The notes beneath the pieces were generated by a model that saw only the letters and a list, made by a program, of their open reading frames with translations, was not told where the DNA came from and ran no database searches. A stretch of 64,000 nt of DNA from Maritimibacter dapengensis (lineage in GTDB: Bacteria; Pseudomonadota; Alphaproteobacteria; Rhodobacterales; Rhodobacteraceae). The position numbers and the translations under genes were made by a program. Location of the stretch: contig NZ_JAHUZE010000001.1 in the NCBI RefSeq assembly GCF_019218265.1, positions 806,001 through 870,000 on the forward strand, given 5' to 3'. Every line of letters begins with the position of its first letter. Position 1 is the first letter of the stretch. This document shows, in pieces, positions 17,584-27,362 of the stretch.

Positions 17584-18950
17584 GATTTGGTCTCCTTACA
17601 AGTCCAGTTGGTGATGTCGAAATAATCTGTCGGAACGCGGGCACCCGCCTCGAAAGCCGAGGCCACCTCGTCGTCATATGGAAGGCGGTAATCCCAGACC
17701 ACGGCACCGTCCGGCGTAGCCTCGAACATGCGGCCCGCCATGGTTTCGGTGATCAGCACGTTGCCGTTTTCAAGCCGCTGATGCGTGCCCATGATGGATG
17801 AGTAAAACTTGTCCTCCTCACCCTGCGGATGCAGCACGACCGTTTCATCCGTCGCGGGGTCGTAGGACAGGATCTGGCTGTTCGTGACCCAGTCACCGAC
17901 CGACCGCGCCCGGTTGTTGAAAATCTCGATCGTGCCGTCGGGCATGATGTCCGGGTCATGTTGGCGCACCCACGTCCCCTGTCTGTGCCATTTCAGATGA
18001 CCATCGAACTGGTCGAAAATGGCGAGCATGTGCATTTCGCGGATCGACACCAGAAGGTCGCCCTCCGCGACCCCCTCGATCTTGTCGGCCAGCGCGGCGT
18101 TCACGACTTCGATGTCGTTGATATGCGTGGGATCGGCGAGGATTTCTTGCTGCGAGGCATAGAGTTCGCGCTCGAGCCCCGCATCCATGAGCGATTGAAG
18201 CACCGAAAATTCGCGCTCCACCTCGCCATCCGCGTTCAGAAGCAGAAGCGAGTTGTTGTAATTCTTGAGCGTGCCGACGAGCATCCCCGCGATCTCGTCG
18301 CGGCTCACCCCAGCGGGCAGAAGCGCGTCAGGCGTGTCGTAAATCGAGATGTCGCCCGGCACCCAGAACGTCCCGTCCGCGGTGCGCGTGATGGAATGGT
18401 GGGCCATCTTCTCGGTCGCCCAAACCGGGTTCGAACATTGGTCGAGCCGCACCGTGCCGACCCCGCCGATATTGGCGACGAGCGAGCCGTCGGGAAGCGG
18501 CCAGAACCCCTGGGTGTGGAAATGGTATTTCGATTTCGGCAGGTTGCCGGCGGGCACGACATGGGTCGGAGCGTCGTAGACGTCGAAATAATCGATCTCC
18601 CAGCGGTGGATTTCTGCACCGTCCATGTCGATCATCTTCACCTGCGCACCACCGGGCATGATCCCCTGAATGAGCGTCAGGCCACGCTGCGCGCGGGCAG
18701 GGTCGTGGGTCACCACGCCTTCGCCCTCGTAAGGCGACGGTGCGAGCAAGGCTGAGCGCGTCTGTCGTAGCTCCTGAACCAGTTGAACGGTGTCGACGAA
18801 GCCCTTGTGAAGCGCGGGGAAAGGGGCTGCACCGAACATGGACATCAGTCCGCCGAGCATGAAAATCGCCACGCCAAGCAGAATCTTATCCGCAGACGGT
18901 GCCTTCACGCCCTTCTTCCCAACGGTTCGACCACTTTCTTCAAGTGCCAT
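17580..18950 (-). CDS. Arylsulfotransferase-like protein (ASST family)
   Basis: A 456-residue membrane-anchored protein with one N-terminal helix (ILLGVAIFMLGGLMSMFGAA) and a beta-propeller-like periplasmic domain of the arylsulfotransferase type, including THVVPAGNLPKS, the HSITRTADGTFWVPGD blade and HQRLENGNVLITET near the end. PAPS-independent enzymes of this family transfer sulfate between aryl compounds through a histidine; several His residues are present but I cannot assign the catalytic one. The start at 18950 (MALEESGRTVGKK) is chosen because the upstream leader is not protein-like. It heads the sulfotransferase operon. Confidence 0.85.
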   Translation of the reverse strand: MALEESGRTVGKKGVKAPSADKILLGVAIFMLGGLMSMFGAAPFPALHKGFVDTVQLVQELRQTRSALLAPSPYEGEGVVTHDPARAQRGLTLIQGIMPGGAQVKMIDMDGAEIHRWEIDYFDVYDAPTHVVPAGNLPKSKYHFHTQGFWPLPDGSLVANIGGVGTVRLDQCSNPVWATEKMAHHSITRTADGTFWVPGDISIYDTPDALLPAGVSRDEIAGMLVGTLKNYNNSLLLLNADGEVEREFSVLQSLMDAGLERELYASQQEILADPTHINDIEVVNAALADKIEGVAEGDLLVSIREMHMLAIFDQFDGHLKWHRQGTWVRQHDPDIMPDGTIEIFNNRARSVGDWVTNSQILSYDPATDETVVLHPQGEEDKFYSSIMGTHQRLENGNVLITETMAGRMFEATPDGAVVWDYRLPYDDEVASAFEAGARVPTDYFDITNWTCKETKS

Positions 18951-19194
18951 GCCCAGTCCTTCGTGCTCCGGTCCATTGTCTCGTATTGCGAAACGTGCCC
19001 GACTATCGCGCCCTAATTGTCTCCGATCTGTAGAAAGCGAAAACGGCCCAAATATGACCGGAACATGGAAATCGAGCGCTTTTCGCACCCTGTAGGCGGG
19101 CTTCCCGGCGAACACGATTGCGTGGGGAAGGGACCCGGAGAGCACGCGCATGGATTAAGATCGGGAAAACCTCACATCGACCAGAAAGGCTCCC

Positions 19195-20391
19195 ATGACA
19201 AAGATCACGCATTCAGCCGCTCTCGCCGTTACACTCGCCGCCAGCCCGCTCGCGCTCATGGCACAGGATTTCAACGACGCCCCACCGAACGCGCCGGATC
19301 AGACCCCGGCGTTCGAAGGCCAGACCCGCGCCCCGGTCCTGACCGACGACCTCGCGCTCGACCGCGAAGTGGTTGCCGATGGTCTCGAAAACCCTTGGGG
19401 CATGGATCAGCTTCCCGATGGCGGCTGGATCGTGACCGAACGTCCGGGGCGTATGCGCATCGTCTCGGCGGACGGCTCGGCCTCGCCGCCGATCAGTGGC
19501 CTGCCGGAGGTTGACGCCCGTAGGCAAGGCGGCCTTCTCGACGTTACCGTGAACGACGACTTTGCCGAGACGCGCCGGGTCTGGTGGAGCTTTTCCGAAC
19601 CGCGCGGCGGCGGCGAGAACGGCACCTCGGTTGCAACAGGCGTACTCTCAGAAGACGGCCGCGAGATGACCGAGGTCGAGGTCATCTTTCAACAGCAACC
19701 CGCCTGGGCCTCTACGCTGCACTACGGATCGCGTCTCGTCTTCGATGACGCCGGCGCGTTGTTCGTCACGACCGGCGAGCGCTCCAACCCTGAACCCCGC
19801 CAATTGGCGCAGGACATCTCGACCCACCTCGGCAAGGTCATTCGCATCGACCCGATGGGCGGCGCAGCAGAAGGCAACCCCGAGATCGAGGGCGGCCAAC
19901 CGGAAATCTGGTCCTACGGCCACCGAAACCTGCAAGCGGCCGCACTTGGCCCCGACGGCGATCTCTGGACCGTCGAGCACGGCCCCCGCGGCGGTGACGA
20001 ATTGAACCGCCCGGAGGCGGGCAAGAACTACGGCTGGCCGGTCATCACCTACGGCATCGACTACAGCGGTGCGCCGATTGGCGAAGGCATGACGGCCCAG
20101 GAGGGAATGGAACAGCCCATTTACTACTGGGATCCGGTCATCGCGCCGTCCGGCATGGTCTTCTACGACGGCGACGTGTTTTCCGACTGGCAGGGCGACG
20201 CGCTCATCGGCGGGCTGGCGAGCCAGTCGCTCGTCCGGCTCGAGATTGAGGACGGCCGCGTCACCGGCGAAGCTCGCTACCTGCAAGGCCAGGGCAGGGT
20301 GCGCGACGTTGACGTGGCGCAGGATGGCGCGGTGATGGTCCTCACCGATTCCGGAAACGGCGCTCTCTACCGCCTGACCCCGGCGGAGTGA
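19195..20391 (+). CDS. PQQ-dependent aldose sugar dehydrogenase (soluble, YliI/Asd type)
   Basis: A 398-residue periplasmic protein with a signal peptide ending LALMAQDF. The family's hallmarks are seen: GLENPWGMDQLPDGGWIVTE, RPGRMRIV, QQPAWASTLHYGSRLVF with the catalytic His region, GHRNLQAAALGPDG, and EHGPRGGDELN. These correspond to the six-bladed propeller of GdhB/YliI dehydrogenases that oxidise aldoses with PQQ and calcium. It is divergent from the sulfotransferase operon and appears monocistronic, followed by a stem-loop at 20416. No PQQ synthesis gene is in the window. Confidence 0.92.
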   Translation: MTKITHSAALAVTLAASPLALMAQDFNDAPPNAPDQTPAFEGQTRAPVLTDDLALDREVVADGLENPWGMDQLPDGGWIVTERPGRMRIVSADGSASPPISGLPEVDARRQGGLLDVTVNDDFAETRRVWWSFSEPRGGGENGTSVATGVLSEDGREMTEVEVIFQQQPAWASTLHYGSRLVFDDAGALFVTTGERSNPEPRQLAQDISTHLGKVIRIDPMGGAAEGNPEIEGGQPEIWSYGHRNLQAAALGPDGDLWTVEHGPRGGDELNRPEAGKNYGWPVITYGIDYSGAPIGEGMTAQEGMEQPIYYWDPVIAPSGMVFYDGDVFSDWQGDALIGGLASQSLVRLEIEDGRVTGEARYLQGQGRVRDVDVAQDGAVMVLTDSGNGALYRLTPAE

Positions 20392-20415
20392 TGAACCCGC
20401 GTCGCAAAACGCGCC

Positions 20416-20444
20416 CGCAGCGCCCGCCCCCACCGGGCGCTGCG
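20416..20444 (+). terminator. GC-rich stem-loop after the sugar dehydrogenase
   Basis: CGCAGCGCCCG pairs exactly with CGGGCGCTGCG around a seven-base C-rich loop, 25 bases after the stop codon. There is no T-run, so termination is plausible but not certain. Confidence 0.4.
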
Positions 20445-20601
20445 ACGGCCGTCCACAGTTCGGATCATCTGGGCCGGTGTCCAAGCCTTGTAGGTGTGCA
20501 GGATGCGGCGCTTCGCGAGACCGCCAACGTGGTCCGCGCCCAAAACGCGCAACACATTCGACCCGTAAAGGCCTAATAAAACAACGTCGCTGCGGGGAAA
20601 A

Positions 20602-20676
20602 TGGCAGCCCGTAGGGGAATCGAACCCCTCTTTCCAGGTTGAAAACCTGGCGTCCTAACCGATAGACGAACGGGCC
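20602..20676 (-). tRNA. tRNA-Glu (TTC)
   Basis: On the minus strand the acceptor GGCCCGT pairs with ACGGGCT, with a G discriminator and an encoded CCA ending at 20602. The anticodon stem CCAGG/CCTGG encloses TTTTCAA, giving anticodon TTC. The T-arm has GAGGGGTTCGATTCCCCT. It is a complete 75-base gene including CCA, downstream of the hom-recJ gene series. Confidence 0.97.
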
Positions 20677-20763
20677 GCGCTTGGCGTGAGGCGGTGTTTA
20701 GAAAAAGGGGCGGACGGGCGCAAGAGGGAATCTGGGCCGGATCGCAAATTTTTCGTCACGCAC

Positions 20764-21276
20764 TCAGGGGCCGAGTTCCGCGACGATCTTCACCGCCGCA
20801 GCCTGCGCCGACAGGGTCGCGGTGTCGAGCATCAGGTCCGCGTCATCGAAAGGGATCGCGTCGCGTCCTTGCACCTGCGACCATGTTGGAAGGCTTAGCG
20901 CTGCGATATCGCTCTTGCGGGTTTCCACACGTGCCCGATGGACCGCCGGGTCCGAGCAGACGATTTGCACACGACACAGCCGCGCGTGCGTGCCGCGCAG
21001 CGCTTCGGTCCAGAGCGCCTCGGCCTCCCGCCAGCCATGCACGGCGTCCACGATCACGCAATGCCCGGCGCCAAGAAGGTCGCGCGCCAGCCCATAGGCG
21101 ACGACATAGCCGATGTCTCCGCGCGCGCCCTCGAAGGTTTCGCCACGGGCGCGCATCGCGGTTTCTATCGTGTCGATCCGCAGATGAATCGCCCCGCTCA
21201 GGCGCGCCAGTTCCCGCGAAATCGTGGTCTTCCCGGTCCCCGGAAGGCCTGCAAGCACGATCAGGGCAGGGGTCAT
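20764..21276 (-). CDS. P-loop kinase-like ATPase
   Basis: A 170-residue AAA/zeta-toxin-like kinase. Walker A is GLPGTGKTTIS at residue 8, followed by LRIDTIET (the DxD-like nucleotide/substrate site) and VIVDAVHGWREAEALW. Proteins of this form phosphorylate small molecules or tRNA-related substrates; I cannot tell which. It overlaps the recJ stop by four bases and is the last protein-coding gene before tRNA-Glu. There is no antitoxin-like partner, so a toxin role is unlikely. Confidence 0.85.
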   Translation of the reverse strand: MTPALIVLAGLPGTGKTTISRELARLSGAIHLRIDTIETAMRARGETFEGARGDIGYVVAYGLARDLLGAGHCVIVDAVHGWREAEALWTEALRGTHARLCRVQIVCSDPAVHRARVETRKSDIAALSLPTWSQVQGRDAIPFDDADLMLDTATLSAQAAAVKIVAELGP

Positions 21277-23021
21277 GCCCGTGCCGCGTCTTCGAGCCGC
21301 AATTGCGGAATCGAGCGGCCGTTCCAGTGGTTGATCTCCAACCGTCCGGCAAGATGGAAACGCGCTCCGCCGTGGCCCTCCAACGCGGGGCCGAGCGGCC
21401 CGTCGAAAGCACCGAAGGCGATGGCGTCGATCTTGGCCGACAGCCCGTCGCCGAAGCTCACCTTGAGGTGGCGGTCGCCGACCCGTTTGGCGAAATTGAT
21501 CTTTACCTCGGGAAACGCGAAACGCGGCCCCGGCGCGCCTGCGCCATAGGGCCCCGCCGCCTCGATCTGTTCGATCAGTTCGACGGTGACCGCGCCGGGC
21601 ATCAGCACGCCGTCCAGCGACAGGTCACGCGGCCCGCCGTCACCCGCGCCCTGTTTGGCCAGGAGCTCCGACAGCCGCGCCATGGCCGGCTCGAGTTGAT
21701 CCCGGCTGAGCGACAATCCGGCAGCCATCTTGTGCCCGCCACCTTTCTCGATCAGCCCTTCTGAGGCCAGCCGCTGGATCGACGCGCCGAGGTCGACGCC
21801 CGAGACCGAGCGCCCAGATCCCTTGCCGTCTTCGCCGTCGAACCCGATCACGATCGCCGGGCGATGCGTGGCGTCCTTCAGCCGCGAGGCGACGATCCCG
21901 ACGACGCCGGGATGCCAGCCATCCGCGGCCGCCCAGACCAGCGGCGCATCCAGCCCGCGCTCTTCGGCCTGATCCATCGCGGCGAGCCGTACGTGGTCCT
22001 CGATCTCCCGCCGCTCGGTGTTCAACTCGTCGAGCTTCGCGGCCATGCTGCGGGCTTCCTGCATATCCGTGGTCGCAAGCAACCGCGCCCCAAGGTCGGC
22101 CTTGCCGATCCGCCCGCCCGCGTTGATCCGCGGGCCAAGGAGGAAGCCAAGGTGATAAGCCCGCGGCGCCTCGTTCATCCGCGCCACGTCTGTCAGCGCG
22201 ACGAGACCGGGACGCCCGCGCTGCGCCATGATCTTGAGCCCTTGCACGACCAGCGCCCGGTTCGCCCCGATCAGCGGCGCGACGTCCGCCACCGTCGCCA
22301 GCGCCACCAGATCGAGCATTCCCATCAGGTCAGGCCCACGCCGCCCGGCCTCGCGCAATTGCCGCCCGATCTCGACCAGCATCAGGAACACGACCCCGGC
22401 CGCGCAGAGGTATCCCGGCGCATCCGCCTCGTCCTGACGGTTCGGGTTCACGACAGCGAGGGCAGGGGGCAACGTTTCGCCGCCCAAGTGGTGGTCCAGA
22501 ACGACCACATCCGCACCCTTGGCATTGGCCGCCGCGATCGGTTCGTGGCTGAGCGTCCCGCAATCCACCGCGATAATCAGGCTGTGACCTGACGCAAGCT
22601 CCTCCATCGCGGGCACGTTTGGGCCATATCCCTCGTCGATCCTGTCGGGGATATAGAGCGTCACGTCGCGCCCCATCTGCCGCATCCAGTCGATCAGAAG
22701 CGCCGCCGACGAACCGCCATCCACGTCGTAATCCGCAAACACCGCGATCCGCTCGCCCGCATCGACGGCGGCCAGCACGCGAGTCGCCGCCTTCTCCATG
22801 TCCTTCAACCCGCGCGGATCGGGCAGGCTGTCGCGCAGGCGCGGCTCCAGAAACGCCTCCGCCCCCGCCGTATCCACGCCGCGCCGCGCCAGCACGGCGC
22901 AGACCGGAGCAGGCAGGTGCGCGGTCTGACCGAGCGCCTCGGTCGCACGTTCCATCTCGACCCCGGGACCGACCCATCGCCGCCCGCTCAGGCTTTCGGA
23001 TACGCCCAGATAATCGCTCAT
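21273..23021 (-). CDS. recJ: Single-stranded-DNA-specific exonuclease RecJ
   Basis: A 582-residue RecJ. Motif I is [14 protein letters not shown], motif III is LDHHLGGE with the DHH pair, and IIAVDCGT lies between; the C-terminal DHHA1 domain includes GGGHKMAAG. Family length is about 570-600. Start [10 protein letters not shown] at 23021 gives a four-base overlap with the isochorismatase gene; the longer frame to 23126 would run into that gene. RecJ degrades 5' ends during recombination and mismatch or excision repair. Confidence 0.96.
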   Translation of the reverse strand: MSDYLGVSESLSGRRWVGPGVEMERATEALGQTAHLPAPVCAVLARRGVDTAGAEAFLEPRLRDSLPDPRGLKDMEKAATRVLAAVDAGERIAVFADYDVDGGSSAALLIDWMRQMGRDVTLYIPDRIDEGYGPNVPAMEELASGHSLIIAVDCGTLSHEPIAAANAKGADVVVLDHHLGGETLPPALAVVNPNRQDEADAPGYLCAAGVVFLMLVEIGRQLREAGRRGPDLMGMLDLVALATVADVAPLIGANRALVVQGLKIMAQRGRPGLVALTDVARMNEAPRAYHLGFLLGPRINAGGRIGKADLGARLLATTDMQEARSMAAKLDELNTERREIEDHVRLAAMDQAEERGLDAPLVWAAADGWHPGVVGIVASRLKDATHRPAIVIGFDGEDGKGSGRSVSGVDLGASIQRLASEGLIEKGGGHKMAAGLSLSRDQLEPAMARLSELLAKQGAGDGGPRDLSLDGVLMPGAVTVELIEQIEAAGPYGAGAPGPRFAFPEVKINFAKRVGDRHLKVSFGDGLSAKIDAIAFGAFDGPLGPALEGHGGARFHLAGRLEINHWNGRSIPQLRLEDAARA

Positions 23022-23575
23022 GGCCGAATGTCCGCGCTGGCGGCGACCCGGGCAAACTCGCCGGACAGGTGGTCGAGCGCCGCGTTGTGGATCTCGTCGG
23101 GCGACGGTGCCGGACCGTTCCGCCATCCCGCATCGGCATTCCCGGTGAACGCGGCGCAGGCGTCATGCGCCACCGTGACCGCGTAGCCCATGTTGGCCGC
23201 CATCCGCGCCGTGGTCGACACGCAATGCGGCGTGGTCAGCCCGCAGGTCACAAGCTCCGAAATCCCGCTCTCACGCAGCATCGCGTCGAGGTTTGTTCCG
23301 ATAAATGCGCTGTTCACATGCTTCACCACCACCGGCTCACCTTCGGCGGGTGCGACCTCCGGCTTGTGCGCGGCCCCGTCGCCCGTGAGCGGACTCCCCG
23401 CCTCCCACGATAGGTGCTGGACATGAAAGACCCGCGCACCCGCGTCCCGCCAAAGCGACAGAAGCCGAGACGCATTCGCCTCGGCTTGCGCGTTGTTTCG
23501 CGCGCCCCAGACCGGATCGTCGAACCCGACCTGTATGTCGATCAGCAGAAGTGCCGGGCTCAAGCGCCCACCCAT
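23018..23575 (-). CDS. Isochorismatase-family cysteine hydrolase
   Basis: A 185-residue protein with the Asp-Lys-Cys triad of the family: D in [11 protein letters not shown] in VVKHVNSAF, and C in [15 protein letters not shown] with the preceding cis-peptide-type Thr-Thr. Members hydrolyse isochorismate, nicotinamide or similar amides; the substrate is not predictable. It overlaps glpX and recJ at its ends. A TTG 12 bases into the frame is an alternative start with GGGTGGG before it. Confidence 0.9.
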   Translation of the reverse strand: MGGRLSPALLLIDIQVGFDDPVWGARNNAQAEANASRLLSLWRDAGARVFHVQHLSWEAGSPLTGDGAAHKPEVAPAEGEPVVVKHVNSAFIGTNLDAMLRESGISELVTCGLTTPHCVSTTARMAANMGYAVTVAHDACAAFTGNADAGWRNGPAPSPDEIHNAALDHLSGEFARVAASADIRP

Positions 23576-24540
23576 TCCTTCGGGTTGCGATAGATCATCC
23601 GTCGCACCGACCCGGTCTTGGACCGCATCAGGAGCGTCTCGGTGGTGAAGTGGTGTGGCTCGCGGAAGATGCCCTTCACGATGGACCCATCGGTCACGCC
23701 GGTGGCCGCGAAAATGACGTCCGCCTGAACCATCTCATCGCGCGCGTAGATCTTGTCGAGATCGGTGATCCCGGCCTTGTCGGCGCGACCCCGCTCGTCA
23801 TCGTTGCGGAAAGTGAGCTGCCCCCACATCTGTCCGCCCATGCATTTGAGGGCCGAAGCCGCAAGCACGCCCTCGGGCGCGCCACCCTTGCCCATGTACA
23901 TGTCGATGCCCGTCAGATGCGCTTCTGCACAATGGATCACCCCGGCCACGTCACCATCGGTGATAAGCCGGATGCCAGCCCCGGTGGAGCGGATGTCAGC
24001 GATCATTTCCTCGTGGCGCGGACGTTCGAGCACACAGACAGTGATATCGTCCGGGTCGCACCCTTTCGCGGCGGCGAGCGCGCGCACGCGTTCCGACGGG
24101 CTCATCTCGAGGCTCACGACACCATCTGGAAAGCCCGGCCCGATCGCCAGCTTTTCCATGTAGACGTCGGGGGCGTGAAGCAGCGTGCCGCGCGGCGCCA
24201 TGGCGATCACGGTCAGCGCGTTGGGCATGTCCTTGGCGGTCAGCGTCGTGCCTTCGAGCGGGTCGAGCGCGATGTCCACTTCCGGCCCGCTGCCGGTGCC
24301 GACCTCTTCACCGATATAGAGCATCGGCGCTTCGTCGCGTTCGCCTTCGCCGATCACGACGGTGCCCTTGATGTCGAGCAGGTTGAGCTGGTCGCGCATC
24401 GCGTTGACAGCGGCCTGGTCGGCGGCTTTCTCGTCACCGCGCCCCACCAGTTCGGCCGAGGCCATCGCGGCGGCCTCCGACACGCGGGCGAGGCCCAGAG
24501 ACAGAAGACGGTCGGCAAAGACGACGGGAGAAGCGGTCAT
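23560..24540 (-). CDS. glpX: Class II fructose-1,6-bisphosphatase
   Basis: A 326-residue GlpX-type fructose-1,6-bisphosphatase, possibly also acting on sedoheptulose bisphosphate. The metal-binding segment [10 protein letters not shown], the [15 protein letters not shown] region and [18 protein letters not shown] are all present. The start at 24540 ([16 protein letters not shown]) fits the family; the longer frame adds an unrelated leader. It works in gluconeogenesis, needed when the cell grows on aromatic acids or carnitine. In alphaproteobacteria glpX often follows hom as here. Confidence 0.96.
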   Translation of the reverse strand: MTASPVVFADRLLSLGLARVSEAAAMASAELVGRGDEKAADQAAVNAMRDQLNLLDIKGTVVIGEGERDEAPMLYIGEEVGTGSGPEVDIALDPLEGTTLTAKDMPNALTVIAMAPRGTLLHAPDVYMEKLAIGPGFPDGVVSLEMSPSERVRALAAAKGCDPDDITVCVLERPRHEEMIADIRSTGAGIRLITDGDVAGVIHCAEAHLTGIDMYMGKGGAPEGVLAASALKCMGGQMWGQLTFRNDDERGRADKAGITDLDKIYARDEMVQADVIFAATGVTDGSIVKGIFREPHHFTTETLLMRSKTGSVRRMIYRNPKEWVGA

Positions 24541-24672
24541 GGAGAAGTCCCTCGGAAATATTCTTTGGCCAAGTCCTAACAGCCGGCGTTGAAAGGGGGA
24601 AGCACGCGGGTGAGGTTTTGCGCTACCAACCGGCGATTCCCGCAAAATGTGCCAGGCGTGGCGCGCGGGGTG

Positions 24673-25089
24673 TCATTCCGGTGCGTGACAGACCACGCAA
24701 AGCTTGTTTCCGTCCGGGTCACGCAGATAGGCCCCGTAATAATCGGCGTGATAGTGTGGACGAAGCCAGCGGTCGCCCTCATTCGCGCCACCATTCGCGA
24801 TGGCCTCGGCGTGGATGCGGTCCACGGCCTCCCGCGTTGGGGCGGAGAAGGCGACCATGGCCCCGTTCCCGGCGACGAACGCGCCTTCGAAGGGTTCCGT
24901 GATCGCGAAGAGGGGCCGTGCCTCTCCCGCCATCCGCCAGCTTGCCCAACGACGGCCGAGCAGCTTGCCGTTCATACTGGTTTCCAGCCCGAGCGCGTCG
25001 CAGAACGGCACATAGAACGCAAAAGCGCGGTCGAAGTCACTGACGCCGAGCGTGACATGACTGAACAGGGGTAAGCCTCCCCTGTCCAT
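24673..25089 (-). CDS. VOC family (glyoxalase-fold) protein
   Basis: A 138-residue single-domain vicinal-oxygen-chelate protein. The typical opening LFSHVTLGVSDFDRAFAFY contains the first metal-ligand His, and the C-terminus has HYHADYYGAYLRDPDGNKL, the second half-site. It may be a glyoxalase, bleomycin-resistance-like or dioxygenase-type protein; the family does not tell. It lies three bases after hom in the same direction. Confidence 0.88.
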   Translation of the reverse strand: MDRGGLPLFSHVTLGVSDFDRAFAFYVPFCDALGLETSMNGKLLGRRWASWRMAGEARPLFAITEPFEGAFVAGNGAMVAFSAPTREAVDRIHAEAIANGGANEGDRWLRPHYHADYYGAYLRDPDGNKLCVVCHAPE

Positions 25090-25092
25090 GTC

Positions 25093-26385
25093 TCACACCT
25101 CTTCGATCCGGATGGCGACCGGATCGCCTTCCACAACCCCCGTCTTGCCCAAACCGGCCAGCGCCGTGTCGATGGCTTCGCGGGTGCAGGTATGGGTGAC
25201 GATGATGACCGGGGCGGTCTTTTCCTCGTGTCCATACTGGCGCATCCGGTTGATCGAGATGCCGGCCTCGCCCAGAACGGTGGCGACCTTGGCCAGTGCG
25301 CCGGGTTTGTCCAGAAGCTCCATCCGCAGGTAATGCGCGGCGGGCACCGTGGCCTTCGCCGGCGTCGCGGGTTTCAGCTTGGACGCGGCCTTGCCGAAGG
25401 TCGAAATCGTCAGCCCCCGTGCGATGTCCATGACGTCGCCCATCACCGCGCTCGCGGTCGGGCCTTCGCCCGCACCTGCGCCACGCATGACGATCTGACC
25501 CACGCTGTCGCCCTCGATCACCACCATGTTGGTGCCGCCTTCGAGTTGCCCGAGCGGCGAGGCGGCGGGGACGAGGCAGGGGCTCATCCGCTGTTCCAAC
25601 CCGCGCCCGGTCATCTGCGCCACGCCCAGAAGCTTGATGCGGTAGCCCATATCGGCGGCCTGCTCGATGTCGCGGATCGAGATACGCTCGATGCCCTCAA
25701 GCTCCACCGCGTCGAAATTGACCTGTGTGCCGAAGGCGATGGACGACAGGAGCGAGAGCTTGTGACCCGCGTCGATCCCGCCCACGTCGAGCTGCGGATC
25801 GGCTTCGAGATAGCCAAGCTTGTCGGCCTCGTCGAACACCACGTCGTAAGGCAGTTCGGCGGCATACATGCGCGTCAGAATGTAGTTGCAGGTGCCGTTC
25901 ATCACGCCCATGACGCGGGTGATCTCGTTGCCCGCAAGCCCTTCGGTCAGCGCCTTGATGACCGGGATGCCGCCCGCGACTGCCGCCTCGAAGCGAAGCA
26001 CGATTCCAGCGGCTTCCGCGGCTTCCGCGAGTTCCTGTCCATGATGCGCCAGAAGCGCCTTGTTCGCGGTGACGACATGCTTGCCCGCCGCGATGGCCGC
26101 CTCGACGCTGGCCTTGGCCGGGCCGTCCGACCCACCCATGAGTTCGACGAAGACGTCGATGTCGTCACGGGTGGCAAGCTGAACCGGGTCGTCCTCCCAG
26201 GCATAGGGCTTGAGGTCTACGCCCCGGTCCTTGGCCCGGTTGCGCGCGGCCACGGCGGTGACGGTCACCGCGCGCCCCGTGCGTTCCTCGATCAGCTTGG
26301 CATGTTTGCGCGTGATACGCAGCACGCCGACTCCCACGGTGCCGAGGCCGGCGATGCCGAGGCGAAGGGGGGCGGAATTGGACAT
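25093..26385 (-). CDS. hom: Homoserine dehydrogenase
   Basis: A 430-residue NAD(P)-dependent homoserine dehydrogenase of threonine and methionine synthesis. The nucleotide-binding motif is LGIAGLGTVGVGVLRI, the catalytic region has VVTANKALLAHHG and GVMNGTCNYILTRM, and a C-terminal ACT domain (LRMELLDKPGALAKVATVL) provides feedback control by threonine. Its upstream region holds four phased CATACG repeats at 26515-26553, about 130-168 bases before the start. Confidence 0.96.
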   Translation of the reverse strand: MSNSAPLRLGIAGLGTVGVGVLRITRKHAKLIEERTGRAVTVTAVAARNRAKDRGVDLKPYAWEDDPVQLATRDDIDVFVELMGGSDGPAKASVEAAIAAGKHVVTANKALLAHHGQELAEAAEAAGIVLRFEAAVAGGIPVIKALTEGLAGNEITRVMGVMNGTCNYILTRMYAAELPYDVVFDEADKLGYLEADPQLDVGGIDAGHKLSLLSSIAFGTQVNFDAVELEGIERISIRDIEQAADMGYRIKLLGVAQMTGRGLEQRMSPCLVPAASPLGQLEGGTNMVVIEGDSVGQIVMRGAGAGEGPTASAVMGDVMDIARGLTISTFGKAASKLKPATPAKATVPAAHYLRMELLDKPGALAKVATVLGEAGISINRMRQYGHEEKTAPVIIVTHTCTREAIDTALAGLGKTGVVEGDPVAIRIEEV

Positions 26386-26514
26386 GTTGGGCCTCCGTTG
26401 ATTTCCGAAGTCCCTCTACGACAAGCCCGTGGCCCACGCAATCTGATTGCCGAAATGGCGAAACGCCGGGTCAGCCAAGCGGTCGGGCGCGGGCGCTTAC
26501 ATGCGGACCCGATC

Positions 26515-26553
26515 CATACGCATGCCATACGCGAAACATACGCGCGCCATACG
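26515..26553 (-). repeat. Four CATACG hexamers phased at exactly 11 bp, upstream of hom
   Basis: CATACG starts at 26515, 26526, 26537 and 26548, so the period is 11 bases, about one helical turn. Read toward hom they are CGTATG. The same hexamer with the same spacing occurs at 56625-56675 in another intergenic region. I know of no named site of this form; an oligomeric DNA-binding protein contacting one helix face is an inference. Confidence 0.7.
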
Positions 26554-26567
26554 AGCCGTTTTCGCCC

Positions 26568-27359
26568 TCAATCCTTGAAGTCGGGCGCGCGTTTCTGCAT
26601 CCCGGCCATCACCGCTTCAAGCTGGTTCGGGCTGCCCACCAGCTTCTCCTGCGCCGCGCTCTCCGCGATCAGGACATCCGCCGCGTCCATGAATTCCGTT
26701 TCGGTGATAAGCGCCTTGGCCGCCCGCACCGCATCTGGCGAACGCCCAGCGATCGCCTGCGCCAGCTCCATCGCTCGCCCCACCGGGTCGTCTGCGATTT
26801 CGGTGATCGCACCGAATGCCAACGCATCTTCCGCACCGAAAACTTCCGCCGAATACGTCAGCCGCCGAAGCACGTCGCCCCGCATCAAAGACCGGGCGAG
26901 CACCATGCCGCCCATGTCCGGCACCAGCCCCCATTTCGCCTCCATGATCGAAAACGACGCGCCCGGCGCAGCGACGCGGATGTCGGCGCCCAACATGATC
27001 TGGAACCCCCCGCCGAACGCATAGCCATCGACCGCGGCGATCACCGGCATCGGCAATTCGTGCCAGACCATCGCGGTCGCCTGGTAAAGGTTCGAGCGAC
27101 CATGCGTGCGCGCCTGGAACCCCTGTTCCTGCGCCGCTTTCGCGATCACCGGCATCGACGCCACGTCGAGCCCCGCGCAGAACGCGTTCGGCCCTCCGGT
27201 CAGAACCACGGCGCGGATGCCGTCCATTGCCCCAACTTTCTCCCCAGCCGCCACAATCGCTTCGATCTGCTCGGGGTCGAGCGCGTTCATCTTGTCGTGG
27301 CGGTTCATGACGACCTTGGCCACATGCCCGTGGGTCTCGATCAGAATACGGTCCGACAT
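26568..27359 (-). CDS. Enoyl-CoA hydratase/isomerase (crotonase) family protein
   Basis: A 263-residue crotonase. The oxyanion-hole segments are GGPNAFCAGLDVASM and YAFGGGFQIMLGADIRVAAP; the residue where classic hydratases have a catalytic Glu follows in FSIMEAKWGLVPD, with Glu present. Family members act on acyl-CoA in beta-oxidation or related catabolism. It follows the thioesterase gene by three bases, so the two probably form a unit for an acyl-CoA substrate that is not identified. Confidence 0.9.
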   Translation of the reverse strand: MSDRILIETHGHVAKVVMNRHDKMNALDPEQIEAIVAAGEKVGAMDGIRAVVLTGGPNAFCAGLDVASMPVIAKAAQEQGFQARTHGRSNLYQATAMVWHELPMPVIAAVDGYAFGGGFQIMLGADIRVAAPGASFSIMEAKWGLVPDMGGMVLARSLMRGDVLRRLTYSAEVFGAEDALAFGAITEIADDPVGRAMELAQAIAGRSPDAVRAAKALITETEFMDAADVLIAESAAQEKLVGSPNQLEAVMAGMQKRAPDFKD

Positions 27360-27362
27360 GGG

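Noticed and set aside
20764-21276. Zeta-toxin gene
   Set aside because: It has a kinase P-loop but no antitoxin neighbour, and it is embedded in a housekeeping gene series next to recJ.
25192-27024. 610-codon open frame on the plus strand
   Set aside because: Antisense to hom and the crotonase gene, both with complete catalytic motifs.
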